From contig JAGWMT010000001.1 of the NCBI GenBank assembly GCA_028871595.1, forward strand, positions 48,827 to 112,826: a DNA stretch of 64,000 nucleotides, given 5' to 3'. The notes under the pieces are model-generated. The model saw only the letters and a program-made list of their open reading frames with translations. It did not search any database and was not told where the DNA came from. Shown here one piece after another: positions 54,492 through 61,982 of the stretch. This DNA is from Elusimicrobiota bacterium (GTDB lineage: Bacteria > Elusimicrobiota > Elusimicrobia > UBA1565 > UBA9628). Numbering within the stretch: position 1 is the stretch's first letter; each line of letters starts with the position of its first letter. The translations under genes and the position numbers were made by a program.

Positions 54492-54536
54492 ATGAGTCTG
54501 GGCCCGGAGGCCCATTCTCGGGCGGCGGATTTGCCT

Positions 54537-54542
54537 TATACT
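54537..54542 (+). promoter_or_regulatory. -10 element of the HEAAH-protein gene
   Basis: TATACT ends 6 nt before ATG 54549; the -35 region is weak. Same leaderless spacing as purF. Confidence 0.55.
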
Positions 54543-54548
54543 GTGAAC

Positions 54549-55472
54549 ATGAGATGGGCGCTGCTGGGGTTGCTGTTGGGAGCCGCATACCCCCTGCGCG
54601 CCCAAACGGGTCCCGCCCCCGACGAGGCCTCCGGCGACGCGCCGGCGGTGGTCGATCCCGAGGCCGTGCGCCATCAGGCCGACGACCTGCGCGACGCCGT
54701 CGCCAGCCCCCACACCACGGATTACGGCGTGCACGACCAGGCCGCGGGCTTCTTCGAGGGCCTGGTGCGCGAAACCCCCCTGGTCCGGCCCAAGGCCCAC
54801 ATCATGGACCGCGAGCCCGTGGACGGCCACGTCGGCACGGTGGACGGCATGATCGCCACCGCCCAGCAGCGCTACGACCATTACAAGATGACCTCCACCG
54901 ACGTTCCCGACCCGGAGCTGGACGCCGCCGTCGTCTACGCGAAGAAACTCCGGGACGAAAAGCGCGCCGATTTCGACAAGAAGGGCGACATGGCCGACAA
55001 CCAGATGGGCGTGTTCCGCTACGCGAAGGCCTCCCTGGAGGGCGGCATCGTGGAGATCAACGCGCGCATGGCGTTGATGGCCACGCGCATCGGCGAGGCG
55101 TTCAGCTACGCGACCTTGGTCCACGAGGCCGCCCACGCCCGCGCGCGCTCCGAGGGCCGCCTCTCGCCCGAGAAGGTCATCGACGGGGAGGTGGAAGCCT
55201 ACCGGGTCCAGTACCGCTGGCTCAAGATCATCGACCCCTCCGAGGAACGCCTGGTGGTTCTGACCGTGACCCTTCACAAGTATTCGCAGCTGCACCCCGA
55301 CGACCGGGTCACGGCCCAGGCCGTCGACTATCTGGCCCACCTGGTGGATCTCTACAATACCGGCGGAGACGACGCCAAGCTCCGCGAGTACGTGAAGAAG
55401 CTCGGCTATGAGGACGGGGACCACGGCCACGACGGCGGCGTCAATCCCGCCGCCGCGCCGATGCGCGCGTAG
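54549..55472 (+). CDS. Secreted protein with HEAAH putative zinc-peptidase motif
   Basis: This 307-residue protein starts at ATG 54549 with signal peptide MRWALLGLLLGAAYPLRAQ. An earlier in-frame start at 54492 would bury the signal and lies upstream of the -10. At about residue 191 YATLVHEAAHARARSEG carries an HExxH motif, and about 20 residues later DGEVEAYRVQYRW offers a Glu that could be the third ligand, as in gluzincins. The C-terminus is His/Gly-rich (DGDHGHDGG), which may bind metal. Peptidase activity is inference; no named family is recognised. Confidence 0.62.
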   Translation: MRWALLGLLLGAAYPLRAQTGPAPDEASGDAPAVVDPEAVRHQADDLRDAVASPHTTDYGVHDQAAGFFEGLVRETPLVRPKAHIMDREPVDGHVGTVDGMIATAQQRYDHYKMTSTDVPDPELDAAVVYAKKLRDEKRADFDKKGDMADNQMGVFRYAKASLEGGIVEINARMALMATRIGEAFSYATLVHEAAHARARSEGRLSPEKVIDGEVEAYRVQYRWLKIIDPSEERLVVLTVTLHKYSQLHPDDRVTAQAVDYLAHLVDLYNTGGDDAKLREYVKKLGYEDGDHGHDGGVNPAAAPMRA

Positions 55473-55480
55473 GCGCGCCG

Positions 55481-56065
55481 CTAGCGCCGCTTCTTCTTGC
55501 CGGAAGACCCGGCGCCCGAGCCGCCCAGCATGAGCACCGCCCAGGGCCAGCCGATCGCGATCCCCAGGGCGAAACCCGCCACGACGTCGCCCGGATAATG
55601 CACGCCGACGTACACTCGGCTGTAGCCGATCAGCAGCGCGATCGCCGCGAACGCGTAGGTTCCGCCGGGATAGGCCACGCTCAGCACCGAGGCGGCGGCC
55701 CCCATGTTGACGGAGTGATTGGACGGGAAACCGTTGCCCGAGCCGGGCGCGCGCCGAATCACGGGCACCCATGGCTGCGACGGCCGCGGACGCCCCACCA
55801 GGGGCTTGATCACCCGGTAGGCCAGCAGGTCGCCCGCGCCCATCGCCAGCGCGGCGACGACCAGAACCTTGAGCGCGTGCCGCCGGCCCTTCCACAGCCA
55901 TAGCGCCGCCGCCGCCGGCGCGACGCCGAAGGCGAACCACTTGATTTTATGGATGTCCGTGATCACCGGCATGATCGCGTCCAAGGACGGAGAGGTCCAG
56001 TCGCGGTTGATCTTCAGCAGCAGCCAGCGATCGGCGGAGCCGAGGACGGCGAGCGGAGAAATCAC
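55481..56065 (-). CDS. PAP2-family membrane phosphatase
   Basis: This 194-residue membrane protein has the three PAP2 motifs: KPLVGRPRPSQP, FPSNHSVNMGAAA (PSNH) and SRVYVGVHYPGDVVAG. It probably acts on undecaprenyl pyrophosphate or a lipid phosphate. The start is GTG 56065, overlapping the fur-family stop (GTGA). It ends in a Gly/Ser-rich basic tail. It is convergent with the HEAAH gene (8-nt gap). Confidence 0.86.
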   Translation of the reverse strand: MISPLAVLGSADRWLLLKINRDWTSPSLDAIMPVITDIHKIKWFAFGVAPAAAALWLWKGRRHALKVLVVAALAMGAGDLLAYRVIKPLVGRPRPSQPWVPVIRRAPGSGNGFPSNHSVNMGAAASVLSVAYPGGTYAFAAIALLIGYSRVYVGVHYPGDVVAGFALGIAIGWPWAVLMLGGSGAGSSGKKKRR

Positions 56066-56430
56066 CGGCACCCCGCGCAGCGGCCGTGCAGGAGGAGTTC
56101 GTGGCTGACCATCCGGAAGCCCCGGGGCAGCAGGCCTTTCAGGCCGCCCAGGCAGCCGCCCAGCTCGAAGACCTTGCCGCAGACGCCGCAGAGAAAGTGG
56201 TGATGGTGCGCCTTGCCGGAAGCTTCGTAGCGCGGCGGCTCGCCGGGAAGGTCCACGGTCGCCACCGTGCCCTCGGAGGCCAGGGACTTGATGGTCCGGT
56301 ACACCGTGGCGATCCCCAGGCGCGGGGCGTAGCGCTTGGAGCTTTCCAGGACTTCCAAGGCGCCGAGCGGCCGGCCGGCTTCCTCGAGGACCCGGCGGAT
56401 CGCGCGGCGCTGGGCGGTATCGCGCTGCAT
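56062..56430 (-). CDS. Fur-family metalloregulator (Zur/PerR-like)
   Basis: This 122-residue protein has a winged-helix DNA-binding part (about 5-75, with LGIATVYRTIKSLASEG), then the Fur-type metal region with GKAHHHHFLCGVCGKVFEL and a C-terminal CAGC. The two CxxC pairs form the structural zinc site. Lying divergent from a ZIP transporter gene and near znuABC, it is most likely a zinc sensor, but iron or manganese cannot be excluded. The start is ATG 56430, with TATCAT ending 6 nt upstream, so it is probably leaderless. Confidence 0.85.
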   Translation of the reverse strand: MQRDTAQRRAIRRVLEEAGRPLGALEVLESSKRYAPRLGIATVYRTIKSLASEGTVATVDLPGEPPRYEASGKAHHHHFLCGVCGKVFELGGCLGGLKGLLPRGFRMVSHELLLHGRCAGCR

Positions 56431-56436
56431 GGGGCC

Positions 56437-56479
56437 ATGATAACAAATCCGTCGCCGTCTGAATATGATAACGTATTCT
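56437..56479. promoter_or_regulatory. Divergent promoters with repeated ATGATAAC, candidate Fur-family operator
   Basis: Between the divergent regulator and ZIP genes, ATGATAAC occurs at 56437-56444 and again at 56465-56472. The first copy covers the regulator's -10 (TATCAT on minus, 56442-56437). The second abuts the ZIP -10 (TATTCT, 56474-56479). The sequence GAATA...TATTC (56461-56478) is also an inverted repeat. This is the expected place for autoregulation and control of the transporter. Confidence 0.55.
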
Positions 56480-56486
56480 CAATATC

Positions 56487-57230
56487 ATGACCGTCTCCCC
56501 TTTACTGGCCCTCTTCCTGGTCTTGGCCTTCGCGGCATCCATGGTCGGCGGCCTGATTCCGACCGTCGAAGGCGTCCTCGAACGCCTGGGGCTGGAACGG
56601 ATCATGTCCTTCCGGTCCGGCCTGCTGATCGCGGTGGCCCTCCTTGAGGTCCTGCCCGACGCGTGGCGCGCCTTCCCCGTCGTCGCCGCCGCCGCGGCCG
56701 CCGGGGCCCTGGGGCTGGGCCTGGGCCTCCACCACGATCACAACGAGGCCCACGAGGGTCACGAGCTGACCCACCCCCACGTCCACGGCGGCGCCGCGCA
56801 GCTCCCGGCGACGGCGGCCGCCCTGTTCGTGCACTCCCTGATCGACGGCCTGAACCTGGGGGCCGTCGCGGTGGTCAGCGGCCCCGCCGTGCTGGTCGTG
56901 GGCGCGGCGACCGCCGTACACAAGCTGGCCGACGGCTTCACCTTGACCAGCCTGTTCCACCGCACCGGACGCCCGCGCGGCCTGGTCCTTCTCCTGCTCG
57001 GGGCCGTCTCCTTGGCCACGCCGCTGGGCGCCCTCCTGGGGCTGACCGGCGCGATGGCCTTCGGGCCCGTCCTGACCGCGGCCCTCCTGGGGTTCGCGGG
57101 AGGCTCTTTCCTTTATGTCGGCGGCGCCCAGATCGTGCCCCATCTCCTGCGCGAGCGCGATTGGGAGTGCGGCGCGGCGGCCGTCGCCGGCGCGACGTTG
57201 ATGGCGATTTTAAGACGGTACGCCGCCTGA
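56487..57230 (+). CDS. ZIP-family metal transporter
   Basis: This 247-residue membrane protein has seven to eight helices, with a His/Asp/Glu-rich loop LHHDHNEAHEGHELTHPHVHG between helices 3 and 4. HSLIDGLNLGA and HKLADGFTL carry the conserved His/Asp metal-site residues of ZIP helices 4 and 5. It should import zinc or another divalent cation. It is divergently paired with a Fur-family gene. ATG 56487 lies 7 nt after TATTCT. Confidence 0.88.
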   Translation: MTVSPLLALFLVLAFAASMVGGLIPTVEGVLERLGLERIMSFRSGLLIAVALLEVLPDAWRAFPVVAAAAAAGALGLGLGLHHDHNEAHEGHELTHPHVHGGAAQLPATAAALFVHSLIDGLNLGAVAVVSGPAVLVVGAATAVHKLADGFTLTSLFHRTGRPRGLVLLLLGAVSLATPLGALLGLTGAMAFGPVLTAALLGFAGGSFLYVGGAQIVPHLLRERDWECGAAAVAGATLMAILRRYAA

Positions 57231-57235
57231 CCGCC

Positions 57236-57838
57236 ATGCGGATCGTTCTCTATCTCCTGCTGGTCGCCGGGCCCGCCGCGGCCGCCGCGCCCGCCGCCAG
57301 CACCGCTACCGCGCGCGGCCGCCCGGCGCCTCTGGAAAACCCCTGGTCGCTGAACTACGGCCTCGACCGCCGGGGACAGCGCTACGGACTGGACTACCGC
57401 GTGCGCTGGGACGTCCGCGACCTGTTCGACTCGCCGCGCGCGGCGCGCGAGAATTTCACCAATCCCGCCGACACGGTTCAATCCGTGGCCTATGGCCTGC
57501 TGAAAGGCGCGCGCCTGGACATCTACGGCGTGAGGGTGCGTCCGTTCCGTGAAACGGCTCCCGCTCCGTTCGTCCAATCCGCGACGGAATCGTCCTCCGC
57601 GACGGCGACGGCCCTCGCCGCGGCTCCCCCGGCCTCGCGCCGGCTGAAGCTCTCGCTCGATCCCGTGGGAGACCTGCGCCGGAACGGCCCCCGGGAGATC
57701 CAAGGATTTCTCTTACGCGAAGGCTTCAACCTGGCGCTGCCGCAGAACCGTTCCGTCCCCGGCTGGCAGAAGGAGGCCTTCGGCCGCGGCGTGCTGGACG
57801 CGGGCCGCGCGATGAGCGACGACTCTTCCGATCCGTAA
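57236..57838 (+). CDS. Hypothetical secreted protein downstream of ZIP
   Basis: This 200-residue protein has signal peptide MRIVLYLLLVAGPAAAAAPA. The mature region starts with Pro/Ala-rich sequence and PLENPWSLNYGLDRRGQRYG, then a helical region with an Ala/Ser-rich linker. No family is recognised. It starts 5 nt after the ZIP stop and is probably in the same transcript, so a link to metal uptake is possible but unproven. Confidence 0.55.
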   Translation: MRIVLYLLLVAGPAAAAAPAASTATARGRPAPLENPWSLNYGLDRRGQRYGLDYRVRWDVRDLFDSPRAARENFTNPADTVQSVAYGLLKGARLDIYGVRVRPFRETAPAPFVQSATESSSATATALAAAPPASRRLKLSLDPVGDLRRNGPREIQGFLLREGFNLALPQNRSVPGWQKEAFGRGVLDAGRAMSDDSSDP

Positions 57839-57864
57839 CGCCCTTGGGGGCGAGAAATCCGCTC

Positions 57865-57893
57865 TTGACAGGGGTGGAGAGCGAGGACATACT
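57865..57893 (+). promoter_or_regulatory. Promoter of the pretoxin-like operon
   Basis: TTGACA (57865-57870), a 17-nt spacer and CATACT (57888-57893), with a predicted leader of about 10 nt before ATG 57910. A GGGGGAAAGG purine stretch lies in the leader. Confidence 0.7.
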
Positions 57894-57909
57894 GGGGGAA
57901 AGGTCTGTG

Positions 57910-59190
57910 ATGCGGCTCCCCCTCTTGGCCGTGACCGTCGCGCTCCTCGCCGCCGTCGCCCGCGCGGCCGAGCTTTCGCCGTCCGAATACGCGACGGCCC
58001 TCAGTTCCGCCCAAACCCGGGCGCGCCAAGCCTTCTTGACTCAGGAGCCCGGCGAACCGCTTTTGGACGTCGCGATCCCCCTTCCGCCGCCTCCCTCGGA
58101 CGCGGCGCCGGCGTCCCAGCGCGAAAAGCTCGTGAAGGCCTTCCGCGAAGCCCGCGAGGTCCAGGAAGGCTGCCCCGCGCCCTGCGTTTCCGATACGGAA
58201 GTCGCCTCGTATCTGGATAAGATTCGCCGGAGCGCGGCGGCTTTGGGACTCACCGGCAGCGCCGCGGCCCGCGCGGCCGAACATTACGCTCCGCGGCGCG
58301 TTCCGCGCCCGCGCGCCGCGAACGGAACGAACGGGACGGCGGCGCCCGCGGGCGCCCCGAGCGAGCGTGCCCGCCAAGCCATGGCCCGCGCCGACGTTTC
58401 GCGGGAGGCGCATCAAGCCTTCGGCCAGCGCGCGGCCCGCATGGCCGACATCCTCAACCAATCGAAGGCTTCCGGCGCGGCCGGCCCCGCGGCCGTCGCC
58501 GGCGCCGGAACGACCAGCCCCGGCGATCGCGCGCGTCGCCTGGCGGAGTTCCGCGCCGCTCCCGCGGGAGACTCCCCCAGCGCGCGCACGCTGAGAACCC
58601 GCGCCCCTCCGCCGGCCGCGCCCGCCGTCGAACCGTTGACGCGCATGGAGCGCCTCGCCCTGTGGGTGGACGCCAAGGTCGGCTCGGACAACATCCAGAA
58701 AGCCGCCGATTTTTCGGCGGGCTTCGGGGACAGCCTGTCCTTTGGCGCGACGCGCTGGGTCCGCAAGAAGATGGGCACCGATGGGAACGTCAACGACGGG
58801 AACACCCTCTACAACGCGGGAACCCTTTCCGCCGTGGCGGTCTCCCTAGTCATCGGAGGCGGCGCGATCTTCAAACCGTTCAACGCCGGCGTCCAACAGG
58901 TCGCGCGTTGGGCTCCGTCCGCGGCGACCGACGGGGCGGCCGTGCTCAAGGAAGGCCAATTCGTCATGGCCGGGGCCGAGCGCGGCGCCGGCGGGGTATG
59001 GAACTGGCTCAAAGCCGGAGGTCCCGAATTGACCGCCAAATACGGGGGACGCTATCTGAGTTCCGCCACGACCGAAGTCCCGGGAGCGCTGTTGCGCTAT
59101 CCCATCGCCGAAGAGGGCCGGATCTTCGGCGTCATCAAGGGACTGATGGGACAGCGAATTTACGTGGGACCGACGGTGAGCCTGCTATGA
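57910..59190 (+). CDS. Secreted protein with pretoxin-like region (putative toxin)
   Basis: The 426-residue protein has signal peptide MRLPLLAVTVALLAAVARA. Residues 20-240 are helical and Ala/Pro/Arg-rich. Around residue 269 FSAGFGDSLSFGATRWVRKK is followed by a Gly-rich hydrophobic segment (SAVAVSLVIGGGAIF). This arrangement resembles the AGFGD-x-LSFG region seen just before toxin domains in Rhs/polymorphic toxins. The last 60 residues (YGGRYLSS ... RIFGVIKGLMGQRIYVG) would then be a small C-terminal effector, but no known toxin fold or catalytic residues are recognised. A membrane protein gene and an ADP-ribosylglycohydrolase gene follow with 4-nt overlaps. The start is ATG 57910; a longer reading from 57844 lies upstream of the promoter. 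Confidence 0.6.
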   Translation: MRLPLLAVTVALLAAVARAAELSPSEYATALSSAQTRARQAFLTQEPGEPLLDVAIPLPPPPSDAAPASQREKLVKAFREAREVQEGCPAPCVSDTEVASYLDKIRRSAAALGLTGSAAARAAEHYAPRRVPRPRAANGTNGTAAPAGAPSERARQAMARADVSREAHQAFGQRAARMADILNQSKASGAAGPAAVAGAGTTSPGDRARRLAEFRAAPAGDSPSARTLRTRAPPPAAPAVEPLTRMERLALWVDAKVGSDNIQKAADFSAGFGDSLSFGATRWVRKKMGTDGNVNDGNTLYNAGTLSAVAVSLVIGGGAIFKPFNAGVQQVARWAPSAATDGAAVLKEGQFVMAGAERGAGGVWNWLKAGGPELTAKYGGRYLSSATTEVPGALLRYPIAEEGRIFGVIKGLMGQRIYVGPTVSLL

Positions 59191-59468
59191 ACGCCGCCCG
59201 GTCCCTCATCGGCGGCGCGGCTCTCGTCGGGGCGGTCCTGGGGATCGCGCTCGATCTCGCCTCCCTCGTCTTCTGGTTGAGGCGCAACAAGGACGGCCGG
59301 AGCCGGTCCGGGGTGTCCGGCGCCTCCTGGATCCTCTACCTCGCGTACGCGATGTTCCGCCGGAGCCTGCCGCTCCTGGCGGGCCTGACGCTGTTCCACG
59401 CGAGCTGCCATTGGATCATCCCCGCGCTGCACCGCTGGGTTCTCGACGACGGAGCCGATCCGGGGTGA
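59187..59468 (+). CDS. Small membrane protein, possible immunity protein
   Basis: The 93-residue protein has an N-terminal membrane helix (ALVGAVLGIALDLASLVFWL), a basic polar loop with NKDGRSRSGVSG, and a second hydrophobic part with YAMFRRSLPLLAGLTLFHA. No named family is recognised. The ATGA overlap with the upstream pretoxin-like gene and GTGA overlap with the glycohydrolase gene place it in the middle of a tight three-gene operon. Small membrane proteins in this position often protect against the adjacent toxin; that role is inference. Confidence 0.55.
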   Translation: MNAARSLIGGAALVGAVLGIALDLASLVFWLRRNKDGRSRSGVSGASWILYLAYAMFRRSLPLLAGLTLFHASCHWIIPALHRWVLDDGADPG

Positions 59469-60391
59469 GCCGTTCACCGGTGAACGCCGAAGAGCGCGGC
59501 GCGGGCGTCCTGCTGGGGCTGGCGCTGGGCGACGCGCTCGGCGCTCCGCATGAAGGCGGTCCCCTGGAGAGGGCGCTGTGGGCGTTGCTGTCCCTGCCGC
59601 ACGGGCGACTCCTGCGTTGGACCGACGACACGCAAATGGCGGTCGCGGCCGCGGAATCCCTCATCGCCGCCGGCGGCGTCGACACGGACGACCTGGCCCG
59701 GCGGTGGGCGGCGGACGCGCGTTACCTGCGCGGCTACGGCCCCGGGACCTGGAAATGGATCCGGCGCGTGCGCTCCGGAGAGGATTGGCGGGCGGCCGCG
59801 CGCTCCGTATTCCCCGACGGCTCCTTCGGCAACGGCGGCGCCATGCGCGCCGCCCCGTTCGGCGTGTTCTATCATGCACGCCCCGACAGTCTCGCGTCGA
59901 TGACGGCCGAGGCGACGGCGGTCACGCACGCTCATCCTCTCGGCGTCGAAGGCGGCGTGCTGCTCGCGTCGGCGACCGCCGCGGCGATGCGCGGCGATTT
60001 CGCGCCGCGGGAGTTCCTCCTCGGCCTGAAGGAGCGCGTCCGCCGGGACGAGTTCCGGTCCCGCCTCGATTGGGCCGCGGCCGCGCTTTCGGCGCCGCGC
60101 ACCCCGCGGGAGGTCCGCCGCGCTCTGGGCAACGGCGTCGCCGCGCACGAATCCGCCGTCACCGCTCTCTACGCCTTCGCCCGGCATCACGACGACTTCG
60201 AGGCCATGATGTCCCTCGTCATTTCCATCGGCGGGGACGCGGACACCATCGGAGCCATGGCCGGGGCCGTCTTCGGGGCGCGCAACGGCGCGGGTGCCCT
60301 TCCGGCCGACCGCCTGGAGCGGCTGGAAGAACGGGAGCGGATCGAACGCCTCGGCCGCGAACTGGCGAAACGCGCCGCCGCCGCTTCCTGA
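59465..60391 (+). CDS. ADP-ribosylglycohydrolase family protein
   Basis: The 308-residue protein has the all-helical DraG/ARH fold signatures: GLALGDALGAPHEG near the start, WTDDTQMAVAAAE (metal Asp cluster), FGNGGAMRAAPFG, and SIGGDADTIGAMAGA with the second metal Asp pair. These are the magnesium ligands needed to remove ADP-ribose from proteins or other targets. The start is GTG 59465, overlapping the upstream stop (GTGA); GTG 59480 is five codons later. Its place behind a pretoxin-like gene suggests protection or reversal of ADP-ribosylation, though this could also be a housekeeping enzyme. Confidence 0.86.
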   Translation: MSRSPVNAEERGAGVLLGLALGDALGAPHEGGPLERALWALLSLPHGRLLRWTDDTQMAVAAAESLIAAGGVDTDDLARRWAADARYLRGYGPGTWKWIRRVRSGEDWRAAARSVFPDGSFGNGGAMRAAPFGVFYHARPDSLASMTAEATAVTHAHPLGVEGGVLLASATAAAMRGDFAPREFLLGLKERVRRDEFRSRLDWAAAALSAPRTPREVRRALGNGVAAHESAVTALYAFARHHDDFEAMMSLVISIGGDADTIGAMAGAVFGARNGAGALPADRLERLEERERIERLGRELAKRAAAAS

Positions 60392-60393
60392 CG

Positions 60394-61266
60394 TCAGCGA
60401 CCTCGTTGGGGGACGACCAATCTCGCCAGCGTCGAAAGCGCGAACAGCGCGCACAGCGACCCGACGATGAGCGGGCCCAGCGGCAGGTCGTAGCGGTAGG
60501 AGAAGTAGAATCCCCCGAACGCGCTGACGCCTCCGGCCGCCGACGCCGCCACCGACAGCGACCTCATCCCCTTCGCCCAGGTCAGGGCGATCATCGGCGG
60601 AACGACCAGCAGGCCGAAGATCACCAGAGGACCGACGGTCATCACGCCCAGGGAGATGGTCACGCCGATCAACAGGTACAGCAGGCCGTCCCAGAACGCG
60701 ACGCTGCGGCCCAAGGTCACCGCCATGTCGCGGTCGTAGGACACCAGCAGGAACTCGCGCTGGAAGATGAACAGCGCCGCGCAGACCGCCAGCAGGATGT
60801 TGAGCATCGCGTGGAAGTCCGCCTCGGAGATGGTGACGATCTCGCCTTTCAGCAGGCTCAGCATCTCGGTCTCGCCCTGCGCGTTCCACGCGACGAAGAG
60901 GATGGCGGCGGCGGAGGCCAAGGCGTACAACGTGCCCACGCGGCCCTCCGACAGACCCTGGGAGCGCTGGTCCAGGTAGGTCAGCGCCAGGATCGCGCCG
61001 ACGGTGAAGATCACCGAGCCGAGGATGGCCAGGTGCTTCTCCCCCGATTCGCCGCCCGCGAACAAAGTGAAGCCGAACCCCTGGAGCATGAACGCGAAGG
61101 CGATTCCGGCCGCCGACACCTGCGGCAGGGCGACGCCCCAGAAGATCAGGCGCCGCAGGACGAAGTACACGCCGACCAGCGGGCAGACGAAGCCGACCAC
61201 CACGCTGCCGTACAGGGCGTGATGAAGAAGGAAGTCCGGCCGCAGCATCGAAAGAAGGGCGCTCAT
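60394..61266 (-). CDS. znuB: Zinc/manganese ABC transporter permease
   Basis: This 290-residue permease of the ABC-3 family has eight to nine helices, LVGVYFVLRRLIFWGVALPQVSAAGIA at the start and GVMTVGPLVIFGLLVVPPMIAL near residue 205. Overlapping znuC (ATGA) and downstream of znuA, it completes a high-affinity zinc importer. It is convergent with the glycohydrolase gene (2-nt gap). Confidence 0.9.
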   Translation of the reverse strand: MSALLSMLRPDFLLHHALYGSVVVGFVCPLVGVYFVLRRLIFWGVALPQVSAAGIAFAFMLQGFGFTLFAGGESGEKHLAILGSVIFTVGAILALTYLDQRSQGLSEGRVGTLYALASAAAILFVAWNAQGETEMLSLLKGEIVTISEADFHAMLNILLAVCAALFIFQREFLLVSYDRDMAVTLGRSVAFWDGLLYLLIGVTISLGVMTVGPLVIFGLLVVPPMIALTWAKGMRSLSVAASAAGGVSAFGGFYFSYRYDLPLGPLIVGSLCALFALSTLARLVVPQRGR

Positions 61267-61982
61267 TGGTCGTCTCCGAAGATCTCCGTGATATGGCGCG
61301 CGGACAGCATTTTCTCGGCTGGCCCGAAGTCGGCCTTGCCGTCGGCCACCCAGGCGATGTGCGTGAACAGGTCGCGCTCGGCCTGCAGGCGATGGCTGAC
61401 CATCAGGACGGTCAACCCGCGCTCGGCCTTGAAGGAGGCCAGAAGCTTGAGAATCGCCTTCTGCGTGGGCACGTCGATGCCGGCCAGGGGTTCGTCGAGC
61501 ACCAGAAGTTCGGGCTCGGCCGCCAGCGCGCGCGCGATGAGCACGCGTTGGCGCTGCCCCCCCGACAGGTCGCTGTAACGACGGTCGGCCAGGTCCCACG
61601 CGCCGCAATCCTTGAGGCTCTGCTTGACCAGGTCGTCGTGCGTTCGGCCGCGCAGGCGCTTGAGCAGTTCGAAGCGCCGGTAGGTGCCCATGGCGGCGAC
61701 CTCCCGGACCGTGAGCGGATAAATGACGTCGAGCTTCTCCTTCTGCGGCACGTAGCCGAAGCGCGGCGCTCCGAACGACGAACCGGCCAAGGTCAGATGA
61801 CCCTTCATGGGCGGTATCAATCCCAGCATGGTCTTCAGAATGGTCGACTTGCCGGCCCCGTTGGGGCCCAGCACGCCGAGGAAGTCGCCGGCGTGGACCG
61901 CCAGGTCCACGCCGGTCAACACCGGGCGCCGTCCGTATCCGAGGGACGCGCCCTTGAACTGCACCAAGGGTTTGACGCTCAT
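61263..61982 (-). CDS. znuC: Zinc/manganese ABC transporter ATPase
   Basis: The 239-residue ATPase has Walker A GPNGAGKST, signature LSGGQRQRVLIARAL, Walker B LLVLDEPLAGID and switch His in VSHRL. The ATG overlaps the znuA stop and its end overlaps znuB, so the three are translated together. Longer in-frame readings into znuA are not supported. Confidence 0.92.
   Translation of the reverse strand: MSVKPLVQFKGASLGYGRRPVLTGVDLAVHAGDFLGVLGPNGAGKSTILKTMLGLIPPMKGHLTLAGSSFGAPRFGYVPQKEKLDVIYPLTVREVAAMGTYRRFELLKRLRGRTHDDLVKQSLKDCGAWDLADRRYSDLSGGQRQRVLIARALAAEPELLVLDEPLAGIDVPTQKAILKLLASFKAERGLTVLMVSHRLQAERDLFTHIAWVADGKADFGPAEKMLSARHITEIFGDDQ

Noticed and set aside
58990..59190. ADP-ribosyltransferase fold at the C-terminus of the pretoxin-like protein
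   Set aside because: The glycohydrolase neighbour made this attractive, but I see no convincing Arg, Ser-Thr-Ser and Glu motif set, and the segment is short. Left as an open question.
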